From: an uncultured Clostridia bacterium
Lineage (GTDB): Bacteria > Bacillota > Clostridia > Oscillospirales > Ruminococcaceae
Assembly: GCA_947624425.1 (NCBI GenBank)
Contig: CANQKG010000030.1
Span: 1 to 11,559, forward strand
DNA: 11,559 nt
Reading direction: 5' to 3'
In this document: piece by piece, positions 1-5,609 of the stretch
Position numbering within the stretch: position 1 is the stretch's first letter
Layout of the letters: every line of letters starts with the position of its first letter
Made by a program: the position numbers and the translations under genes
Notes under the pieces: model-generated
Told to the model about the DNA's origin: nothing
Seen by the model: the letters and a program-made list of their open reading frames with translations, nothing else
The model's database searches: none

Positions 1-399
1 GAGCCGTATAAGGGGGATATTCCCACCCGGACAAACGGCTCGCTGGTCGCGTTTGAAACGGGAACGGCAGTGCCTTACGGCCTATTCAACGCACAGGAGC
101 GGGGCGCGCTTTTCATCGGCCCGTCCACCCCGGTGTATGAGGGCATGGTGGTGGGAAGCTCCCCCAAATCGGAGGACATCAACGTCAATGTCTGTAAGAA
201 AAAGCACCTGACCAATACCCGCGCTTCCGGCTCGGATGAAGCGCTGCGGCTCACCCCTTACCGCCGCATGAGCCTCGAGGAGTGCATCGAGTTTCTGGCG
301 GAGGATGAAATTCTGGAGGTCACGCCGAAAAATTACCGGATCCGCAAGCAGATCCTTGATAATGTGCAGCGGGCAAAGCAGCGCGCCGCAAAGAAATAG
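1..399 (+). CDS. typA: TypA/BipA ribosome-associated GTPase, C-terminal fragment
   Basis: This is the last 132 codons of a gene that begins outside the window; frame 1 is open from base 1 to a TAG at 397-399. The translation matches the C-terminal part of TypA/BipA, a translational GTPase related to EF-G and LepA that binds ribosomes and is linked to ribosome assembly and stress or cold growth. Visible family signatures are the AQERGALFIGP stretch, TPVYEGMVVG, the NVNVCKKKHLTNTRASGSDEA region (the TypA-specific C-terminal domain, near KKxLTNxRxxGxDEA) and the RMSLEECIEFLAEDEILEVTP tail. It ends in a basic segment (KQRAAKK), usual for the family. The GTPase domain is not in the window, so its integrity cannot be judged. 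No terminator follows immediately; the first clear hairpins are about 200 bases downstream. Confidence 0.95.
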   Translation, partial: EPYKGDIPTRTNGSLVAFETGTAVPYGLFNAQERGALFIGPSTPVYEGMVVGSSPKSEDINVNVCKKKHLTNTRASGSDEALRLTPYRRMSLEECIEFLAEDEILEVTPKNYRIRKQILDNVQRAKQRAAKK

Positions 400-427
400 C
401 AAAAAAGCCATCAGTAACGGAAAAATT

Positions 428-433
428 TATAAT
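428..433 (+). promoter_or_regulatory. Perfect TATAAT box, possible -10 of a small RNA
   Basis: A perfect TATAAT lies 29 bases after the typA stop, in an A/T-rich stretch. No good -35 stands 16-18 bases upstream (405-410 reads AAGCCA) and there is no TG extension, so promoter function is uncertain. If used, transcription would begin near 440, right at the start of the structured region that ends in the hairpins at 606-657. Confidence 0.3.
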
Positions 434-605
434 CCGTCACGGAGGCGGACATGTGCCGCCGCAGTGACACCTTGAGAGAAAACCGGCGCAGGCGGTGTCA
501 GAATTGGCACAAGCCAAGCCGGTTTTCGATGAAAAGGGGGAATCGGGGGAAAAACACAGAGCAAGGCGAGAAAAATGAGCCGCAGCGATTTTGTTTGTCC
601 CTCGA

Positions 606-630
606 AGCGTCTCGGCTTTGCCGAGACGCT
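606..630 (+). repeat. Perfect 11-bp inverted repeat (first of two tandem hairpins)
   Basis: Bases 606-616 (AGCGTCTCGGC) are the exact reverse complement of 620-630, with a TTT loop. It lies one base before a second perfect hairpin. It has no T-tract of its own on either strand, so it is probably an accessory hairpin to the terminator that follows, or part of a repeated intergenic element. Confidence 0.75.
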
Positions 631-631
631 C

Positions 632-661
632 AGCCCGAAGCCAAACGGCTTCGGGCTTTTT
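632..661 (+). terminator. Intrinsic terminator downstream of typA / candidate RNA
   Basis: Bases 632-642 (AGCCCGAAGCC) pair perfectly with 647-657 (GGCTTCGGGCT) around an AAAC loop, followed by T at 657-661. This is a textbook rho-independent terminator for plus-strand transcription. On the minus strand there is no T-run after the stem, so it is unlikely to be an efficient terminator for the convergent kinase operon that ends at 686, though the hairpin might still slow polymerase. Confidence 0.8.
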
Positions 662-680
662 GCTGCATTTTTTGCTGCAT
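657..680. repeat. 12-bp perfect tandem duplication
   Basis: TTTTTGCTGCAT occurs twice head to tail (657-668 and 669-680). The first copy begins with the T-tract of the terminator; the second gives another T-run. It lies between the terminator and the kinase stop codon (686-688, minus strand), so it alters no protein. Confidence 0.8.
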
Positions 681-685
681 ATTTA

Positions 686-1792
686 CTACATACCGGCATA
701 GCGGTGAACGATCTCGTTCATTTTGTCCATCTTGTTTTCCATGTCCTCCACCAGCTTGAGCTGGGTGCGGGCACGGTCGAGGTTCTGCCGCGGGCGGGTG
801 GTTTTGAAATAGACGTCGCCGTTGAGATAATCGGTCAGAAAACGAATGCCGCATTCCAGCGTCAGCAGCTTGGCGGAAAAGGCCAGGTTATCGACCTCGC
901 CTTTTGTCAGCGAGTGCCTCACCTCCTTGAGGAAGCCTTTTGTATAGCCGTCAAACAGGCTGATATCCATATAGACCTTGGAGGGATCCGGCTCGTCCTC
1001 GGCGGCAGAGGAGGCGCCGAACCGGATGCTGTCCCCGAAATCGTACAGTACGCTGCCCTGCATAACGGTGTCGAGATCGATGACGCAGATACCTTCTCCG
1101 GTTTTGTTGTCGATCATCACATTGTTGAGTTTGGTGTCGTTGTGGGTGACCCGCCTGGGGATGTCGCCGCTTGCGATCAGGTCAAGCACCACGCTGCAAT
1201 CCGCCTTCCGCGCCCGCACGAATTCGATTTCCTTTTTGATCGAAGCGGCACGCTTTTTGGGGTCGGCGGCGATTGCCGCTTCCAGATCCTCATACCGCTT
1301 AACGGTGTCATGGAAGCGGGGAATGGTGTCGTAGAGCTTATCGACCGGGAAATCGGCAAGCATATTCTGGAATTTGCCGAACGCCTTACCCACCTTGAAA
1401 AACAGCTCGGGGGAGGTGATGGTCTCGTAGCAGGTCGCATCGTCAATAAAGGCATAAGCCCGCCAGAAGGAGCCGGTTTTGTCTTCGTAGTACAACGCGC
1501 CGTCTTGGGTCAGGATCGGGCTGAGCGTTTCCCGCATCGGATCGCCGCCCGCCTCGGTAATCTTCGCCTTGAGGAAGCGGGTCACTTCGTTGACATTGGA
1601 CATGACCTGATCCGGATGCTTGAACACATTGGTGTTGATGACCTGAAGAATGTAGCGAATAGGATGATTGGTCCTGGTTTTGAAGTAAACGGCAAAGGTG
1701 CCGTTGATGTGTCCGTTGCCGAACCGCTCGATAAAGATAAATTCGCCCTGAAATCTGAATTGACGCACAATATTTTGTATGATCGAGGTCAT
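686..1792 (-). CDS. NahK-like sugar kinase (APH phosphotransferase superfamily)
   Basis: This 368-residue cytoplasmic protein has the aminoglycoside-phosphotransferase/choline-kinase fold. Visible motifs are a nucleotide-binding FGNGHINGTF loop (24-33), the catalytic HxDxxxxN motif VTHNDTKLNN (H217, D219, N224) and a metal-binding VIDLDT (237-242, D239/D241). The GNGHIN loop, the THNDTKLNN wording and the length resemble N-acetylhexosamine 1-kinase (NahK/LnpB), which phosphorylates GlcNAc or GalNAc at C1, rather than antibiotic-resistance enzymes. The exact sugar cannot be read from sequence. The ATG at 1792 has an AAAGGAG site (1802-1808) 9 bases upstream, and lies 1 base after the stop of the nucleotidyltransferase gene, indicating translational coupling. 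A kinase giving a sugar 1-phosphate next to a nucleotidyltransferase that would activate it suggests a two-step NDP-sugar salvage route (inference). Confidence 0.85.
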   Translation of the reverse strand: MTSIIQNIVRQFRFQGEFIFIERFGNGHINGTFAVYFKTRTNHPIRYILQVINTNVFKHPDQVMSNVNEVTRFLKAKITEAGGDPMRETLSPILTQDGALYYEDKTGSFWRAYAFIDDATCYETITSPELFFKVGKAFGKFQNMLADFPVDKLYDTIPRFHDTVKRYEDLEAAIAADPKKRAASIKKEIEFVRARKADCSVVLDLIASGDIPRRVTHNDTKLNNVMIDNKTGEGICVIDLDTVMQGSVLYDFGDSIRFGASSAAEDEPDPSKVYMDISLFDGYTKGFLKEVRHSLTKGEVDNLAFSAKLLTLECGIRFLTDYLNGDVYFKTTRPRQNLDRARTQLKLVEDMENKMDKMNEIVHRYAGM

Positions 1793-1793
1793 A

Positions 1794-2711
1794 TCAGCTT
1801 TCTCCTTTCGCCCAGAGATTTTCGGGATACTCTCCCTTCTCGGTCATTTCGGCGATCGCGGCCATAACGCCCGGCTTGTCGTCGAGATAGGTCACGCCGT
1901 GCCATTTTGCATCGGTGGAAAGCACCGTCACCACGGCTTTTTTGCGCTCGATCAGATCCTGTACCGCAAAGGGGAGATAAAATTCCGCTTTTTCCAGTGT
2001 ATTCGCATGGCTTGCGAAAAATTCTCTGACCTGCTCTTCCAGCATGGAAAGGAAAGAGGGGGTAAAGCCCCAGCAGTTCATCGAGGCGATGCTCTCCTCG
2101 TCTAAATCATGCCACGCATTGTCCTCATAATACTGGATCTGACCGTCGTTTTTCTGGATCTTTGTCCGCTCCACCGCCTTGGTCAGGCAGCCGTCCGGCG
2201 TGGTTTCGCAGATCCCGCGGGAGACGCTGCCGTTTTCGGTCAGGGTGTTTTTCAGGCGGAAGCCCACCATGCAGTAAGGATAGGGCGGGTTTTCGCCGGT
2301 CTGCGCGGATAAAAAGTCTGCCAGCTTTTGAAAGGCGTCCCGTCCGTAGAAATCGTCGGCGTTGATCACGGCGAAGGCGTCGTCGATCACTCCGCGGCAG
2401 CAGTAGACCGCGTGGGCGGTGCCCCACGGCTTTTGACGGTCGGCGGGAACGGCCACAAATTCCGGCACGTCGTCCATTTTCTGGAAAGCATAGGTCACCC
2501 GCACATGAGGCTCGATCCGCTTGCCCACCGTTTCGCGGAAAAGCTCCAGATGCTCTTCCCGAATTAAGAAAACAACATGATCGAAGCCTGCTTTGATCGC
2601 GTCGTAGATCGAATAGTCAATGATAAAAGAACCGTTCGGATGGATCGGATCAAGCTGTTTTAATCCGCCGTAGCGGCTTCCCATACCGGCCGCCAGAATC
2701 AGTAAAGTCAA
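1794..2711 (-). CDS. Sugar-phosphate nucleotidyltransferase (NTP_transferase family)
   Basis: This 305-residue protein is a Rossmann-like nucleotidyltransferase that would join a sugar 1-phosphate to an NTP, giving NDP-sugar and pyrophosphate. The N-terminus carries the signature LILAAGMGSRYGGLKQ (4-19), with the GxGxR-type NTP-binding loop and its lysine. KPWGTAHAV (94-102) contacts the base/sugar in this family, and INADDFYG (116-123) holds a metal-binding aspartate. It is most like the general NDP-sugar synthases of Clostridia; nucleotide and sugar specificity are not determinable. The start is a TTG at 2711-2709: no ATG precedes it in a suitable place, and GAGGTG (2720-2725) lies 8 bases upstream. 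It is first in a two-gene minus-strand operon with the sugar kinase, which begins 1 base after its TGA (1796-1794). Confidence 0.85.
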   Translation of the reverse strand: MTLLILAAGMGSRYGGLKQLDPIHPNGSFIIDYSIYDAIKAGFDHVVFLIREEHLELFRETVGKRIEPHVRVTYAFQKMDDVPEFVAVPADRQKPWGTAHAVYCCRGVIDDAFAVINADDFYGRDAFQKLADFLSAQTGENPPYPYCMVGFRLKNTLTENGSVSRGICETTPDGCLTKAVERTKIQKNDGQIQYYEDNAWHDLDEESIASMNCWGFTPSFLSMLEEQVREFFASHANTLEKAEFYLPFAVQDLIERKKAVVTVLSTDAKWHGVTYLDDKPGVMAAIAEMTEKGEYPENLWAKGES

Positions 2712-2719
2712 CGGTTATA

Positions 2720-2725
2720 CACCTC
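2720..2725 (-). promoter_or_regulatory. Ribosome binding site fixing the TTG start of the nucleotidyltransferase
   Basis: The minus strand reads GAGGTG here, 8 bases before the TTG at 2711. The site and the conserved N-terminal TLLILAAGMG immediately after it together support the non-ATG start. Confidence 0.75.
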
Positions 2726-2748
2726 GCAATTTTGTCATGAAACAACTC

Positions 2749-2778
2749 AGTATATCACAGATCCGCCAAAAAGCGCAA
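2749..2778 (-). promoter_or_regulatory. Probable promoter of the nucleotidyltransferase-kinase operon
   Basis: On the minus strand a TATACT -10 (2754-2749) follows a weak TTGCGC -35 (2778-2773) with an 18-base spacer. The -10 is one base off consensus, the -35 only half matched. Transcription would start near 2742, giving a leader of about 30 bases. Confidence 0.5.
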
Positions 2779-2816
2779 GCCTTTTTCCCGAAGTTTCAAA
2801 AATCGACCCGAAAATT

Positions 2817-2827
2817 TTGCGCCGCAA
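2817..2827. repeat. Small palindrome TTGCG-C-CGCAA in the divergent promoter region
   Basis: An 11-base perfect palindrome lies just upstream of the metG -35, within the 198-base divergent intergenic region. The same TTGCG core is in the minus-strand -35 (2778-2774) and in the palindrome inside the metG promoter (2855-2858 reads TGCG after T). It could be a regulator half-site family or coincidence. Confidence 0.35.
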
Positions 2828-2836
2828 GAGGATTTC

Positions 2837-2868
2837 TTGACTTTATCCCGCATTTGCGGTAGGATAAT
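2837..2868 (+). promoter_or_regulatory. Probable metG promoter with a palindrome in the spacer
   Basis: TTGACT (2837-2842, five of six consensus bases) is followed after 17 bases by TAGGAT (2860-2865); an overlapping GATAAT (2863-2868) is an alternative -10. The spacer contains a perfect inverted repeat CCGCA-TT-TGCGG (2848-2859). A protein bound there would sit between -35 and -10, a typical repressor position. No T-box or SAM riboswitch was seen in the short leader. Confidence 0.5.
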
Positions 2869-2896
2869 AAATTGAGAGTGCTATTTTGTATGTTTT

Positions 2897-2902
2897 GAGG
2901 AG
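2897..2902 (+). promoter_or_regulatory. metG: Ribosome binding site fixing the metG start
   Basis: GAGGAG lies 7 bases before the ATG at 2910 but only 1 base before the in-frame ATG at 2904 and downstream of the TTG at 2886. This selects 2910 as the start. Confidence 0.8.
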
Positions 2903-2909
2903 AATGAGG

Positions 2910-4823
2910 ATGAAACCGTATTACATCACTACCGCAATCACTTATACCTCGCGGAAGCCGCATGTCGGGAACACCTATGAGATCGTGCTCACCGACGCGC
3001 TTGCCCGTTACCATCGCATGAAGGGAGAGGACGTCTTTTTCTGCACCGGCACCGACGAGCATGGGCAGAAGATCGAGGAGATCGCCGCGCAGGAGAAGAT
3101 CACGCCGAAAGAATATGTCGACCGGATTGCGGGGGATATCCGCCGGATCTGGGATACGATGAACGTTTCCTACGACTATTTCATCCGCACCACCGATGAG
3201 GCGCATGAAAAGGTGGTGCAGAAGATCTTTAAAAAGCTCTATGAGCAGGGGGACATCTATAAAGGCGCCTATGAGGGCTGGTACTGCACGCCCTGCGAGT
3301 CGTTCTGGACCGAAACGCAGCTGGTGGACGGCAAATGTCCCGACTGCGGACGGGAGGTCAAAAAAACGCGGGAGGAAGCCTATTTCTTCCGTATGAGCAA
3401 ATATCAGGACAGGCTGACCGAGTATATCGAGTCCCATCCCGATTTCATCGTGCCGGAGTCCCGGAAGCGGGAAATGGTCAACAATTTCCTAAAGCCCGGT
3501 CTGCAGGACCTCTGTGTCTCCCGCAGCTCCTTCCAATGGGGCATACCGGTGGACTTCGACCCGAAGCATATCGTCTATGTCTGGATCGACGCGCTGACCA
3601 ACTATATCACCGCGCTGGGCTATGATCCGGACGGCAGCAGTGAAAATTTCAAAAAATACTGGCCTGCCGACGTCCATGTGATCGGGAAGGACATCCTGCG
3701 GTTCCATACCATTTACTGGCCGATCATGCTGATGGCGCTCGACCTGCCGCTGCCGAAGCAGGTGTTCGGGCACCCGTGGATGCTGTTCGGCGCCGATAAA
3801 ATGAGCAAATCCCGCGGCAATGTGCTGTATGCCGACGATCTGGCAGAGCAGTTCGGGCTGGACGGGATCCGGTACTATATGCTCAGCGAGATGCCCTTCG
3901 CGCAGGACGGCAGTATCACCTATGAAACGATCATCGAGCGGTATAATGCCGATCTTGCCAATACCCTCGGCAATCTCGTCAACCGCACCGTGTCGATGGT
4001 GCAGAAGTATTTTAGCGGTGTGATCCCCACACCGCAGGCGTATCAGCCTCTGGACGAGGAGGTGCGTACTCTCGCGATGGAAACGGTCGCCGAGGTGGAT
4101 CGGCAGATGCTGACCTATCATGTGTCGGACGCATTGGGGGCGATCTTCGCACTGGCGCGCCGGAGCAATAAGTATATTGACGAAACCACACCGTGGACGC
4201 TCGCCAAAACCGAGGAAGGGAAGGCGCGGCTGCAAACGGTGCTGTATGTGCTGCTGGAGTCGATCCGGTATCTCGGCGTACTGCTGACCCCCTTTATGCC
4301 ACAGTCTGCCGCCGCGATTTTGGAGCAGATCGGCAGTGCGGACGCTTCCTATGCGTCGCTGTCCGCTTTCGGCGGGATCCGGTCGGGAGAGCGGGTCGGA
4401 ACACCTGTACCGCTGTTCTCCAGGATCGACGAAAAGGAGAAAATGAAAGAGATCGAGGCCGCCATGGCAAAGCCGGAGGAAAAGCCGGAAGGGATCGCCT
4501 CTATCACGATCGACGATTTTGCCAAGGTGGAGCTGACCGTGGCAAAAGTGACCGCCTGTGAAAAGGTCAAGAAGTCCAAAAAGCTGCTTTGCCTCCAGCT
4601 GGACGACGGGCAGGGCGGCCGTCAGGTGGTATCCGGCATCTCTACATGGTATGCGCCGGAGGAGCTGATTGGGAAAAAGGTCGTGCTGGTTTCCAATCTT
4701 GCGCCCGCAAAGCTCTGCGGTGTGGAGAGCAACGGCATGATCCTTGCCGCCGACTGTCCGAACGGGGACGTCCGCGTCATCTTTGTGGACGATGAAATCC
4801 CGCAGGGCAGTAAAATTCGGTAA
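2910..4823 (+). CDS. metG: Methionyl-tRNA synthetase
   Basis: This 637-residue class I synthetase charges tRNA-Met with methionine in the cytoplasm. From the chosen ATG the protein opens MKPYYITTAI, as in clostridial and bacillar enzymes. The HIGH-type motif appears as PHVGN (17-21), with Asn for the last His, a variant I associate with clostridial MetRS. A Cys4 zinc knuckle is present (C126, C129, C143, C146), followed by conserved SRKREMVNNFLKPGLQDLCVS and VYVWIDALTNYITALGY, and the KMSKS loop at 298-302. The last ~105 residues, from about ITIDDFAKVELTVAKV to the end, are the EMAP-II/Trbp111-like tRNA-binding domain that promotes dimerisation and tRNA binding. It heads a plus-strand run; tatD starts 5 bases after its stop. 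In many Firmicutes metG-tatD is followed by rnmV and ksgA; here citrate synthase follows. Confidence 0.97.
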   Translation: MKPYYITTAITYTSRKPHVGNTYEIVLTDALARYHRMKGEDVFFCTGTDEHGQKIEEIAAQEKITPKEYVDRIAGDIRRIWDTMNVSYDYFIRTTDEAHEKVVQKIFKKLYEQGDIYKGAYEGWYCTPCESFWTETQLVDGKCPDCGREVKKTREEAYFFRMSKYQDRLTEYIESHPDFIVPESRKREMVNNFLKPGLQDLCVSRSSFQWGIPVDFDPKHIVYVWIDALTNYITALGYDPDGSSENFKKYWPADVHVIGKDILRFHTIYWPIMLMALDLPLPKQVFGHPWMLFGADKMSKSRGNVLYADDLAEQFGLDGIRYYMLSEMPFAQDGSITYETIIERYNADLANTLGNLVNRTVSMVQKYFSGVIPTPQAYQPLDEEVRTLAMETVAEVDRQMLTYHVSDALGAIFALARRSNKYIDETTPWTLAKTEEGKARLQTVLYVLLESIRYLGVLLTPFMPQSAAAILEQIGSADASYASLSAFGGIRSGERVGTPVPLFSRIDEKEKMKEIEAAMAKPEEKPEGIASITIDDFAKVELTVAKVTACEKVKKSKKLLCLQLDDGQGGRQVVSGISTWYAPEELIGKKVVLVSNLAPAKLCGVESNGMILAADCPNGDVRVIFVDDEIPQGSKIR

Positions 4824-4828
4824 CGGCG

Positions 4829-5608
4829 ATGGGCTTGACCGGTATCTTTGATTCCCACGCCCACTATGACAGCGCGGACTTTGACCCGGATCGGGAGGCG
4901 CTGCTTGGCAGTCTGCCGGAAAAGGGCGTCTGCGGGATTATCAACGCGGGCTGTACGCTGGAAGCGTCCCGGATCGGGCTTTCCTATGCCGAGCGTTTTG
5001 ATTATATCTATGCCGCCGTCGGGATTCATCCGGGCGAGCTGGATACCCTCACGCCGGACTATCTCACGAAGCTTCGCGCACTGGCGGCACACCCGAAATG
5101 CGTGGCAATCGGTGAGATCGGGCTTGACTACCATTGGGAGCCGTGTGATAAGGAAAAACAGCAACAGGTGTTTTCCGCACAGATGGCGCTGGCGGCAGAA
5201 CTGAAACTGCCGGTCATCATTCATGCGCGGGACGCGATTGCCGATACCCTTGCCGTCCTGCGGGCGTTCCCGCAGGTGACCGGCGTGGTTCACTGCTTTT
5301 CGGGGAGCGCGGAAACGGCAAAGGAGCTTTTGCAGATGGGGTATGCCATCGGCTTTACCGGCGCCGTGACCTTCCCGAACGCCAAAAAGGCGCGGCGTGC
5401 GGCGGCGGCCGTACCCCTTTCCCGCCTGCTGCTGGAAACCGATGCGCCCTATATGGCGCCGGTACCCTATCGCGGCAAGCGGTGTGATTCGTCCATGATC
5501 GCGGCGTCGGCGGCTGTTCTGGCGGAGCTGCACGGCTGCACCCCGCAGGCATTGGTCGATGCGGCAAGGGAGAACACCTGCCGCCTGTTTCAGATAAAGG
5601 AGTGTTAG
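4829..5608 (+). CDS. tatD: TatD family metal-dependent deoxyribonuclease
   Basis: This 259-residue TIM-barrel amidohydrolase-superfamily protein belongs to the TatD/YcfH family of metal-dependent 3'-5' DNases, implicated in DNA repair and degradation. The metal ligands are visible: HAH near the N-terminus in DSHAHYD (H10, H12), the glutamate of GEIGLDYH (E96), H132 in PVIIHARDA, H155 in VVHCFSGS and D205 in LLETDAPY. The length is normal and the gene looks intact. The start follows the metG stop by 5 bases with no strong ribosome binding site, so translation probably couples to metG. The metG-tatD order is conserved through Firmicutes, which supports the assignment. The 3' end contains the AAAGGAG site of the next gene, only 1 base after its stop. 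Confidence 0.95.
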   Translation: MGLTGIFDSHAHYDSADFDPDREALLGSLPEKGVCGIINAGCTLEASRIGLSYAERFDYIYAAVGIHPGELDTLTPDYLTKLRALAAHPKCVAIGEIGLDYHWEPCDKEKQQQVFSAQMALAAELKLPVIIHARDAIADTLAVLRAFPQVTGVVHCFSGSAETAKELLQMGYAIGFTGAVTFPNAKKARRAAAAVPLSRLLLETDAPYMAPVPYRGKRCDSSMIAASAAVLAELHGCTPQALVDAARENTCRLFQIKEC

Positions 5609-5609
5609 A

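Larger units (their letters stand above)
436..661 (+). ncRNA. Candidate structured RNA between typA and the kinase gene
   Basis: No credible protein gene is seen here, but the sequence is dense in complementary segments. Visible stems are: 436-440 with 464-468 (GTCAC/GTGAC) enclosing 444-448 with 456-460 (GGCGG/CCGCC); 465-471 with 494-500 (TGACACC/GGTGTCA); 478-487 with 518-527 (GAAAACCGGC/GCCGGTTTTC, 10 perfect pairs); and a small hairpin 504-508 with 513-517. The 465-500 and 478-527 stems interlock as an H-type pseudoknot, and the 436-468 stem competes with the former. The stretch ends in two perfect hairpins with a T-tract. I do not recognise it as a known riboswitch or housekeeping RNA. 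It could instead be an untranslated typA 3' end or a dispersed intergenic repeat. The RNA-gene interpretation is inference. Confidence 0.35.

Noticed and set aside
427..699. Minus-strand ORF of 90 codons across the typA-kinase intergenic region
   Set aside because: It translates through both hairpins and the tandem duplication, has no good ribosome binding site and overlaps the kinase end. It is better explained by the inverted repeats.
686..1792. Aminoglycoside resistance phosphotransferase
   Set aside because: The fold is shared, but the GNGHIN and THNDTKLNN motifs, the length and the nucleotidyltransferase partner point to a sugar kinase instead.
575..1867. Long plus-strand ORF of 430 codons
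   Set aside because: It lies opposite the kinase gene, whose motifs (GNGHIN, HNDTKLNN, IDLDT) are unmistakable. The plus-strand translation has no family features and is an antisense shadow of GC-rich coding DNA.
2886..2909. Earlier TTG or ATG (2904) starts for metG
   Set aside because: The GAGGAG at 2897-2902 lies downstream of, or only 1 base from, these codons. The conserved protein begins at MKPYYITT (2910).
2780..2909. T-box or SAM riboswitch before metG
   Set aside because: The leader after the promoter is under 45 bases and lacks the T-box sequence, specifier stem and terminator.
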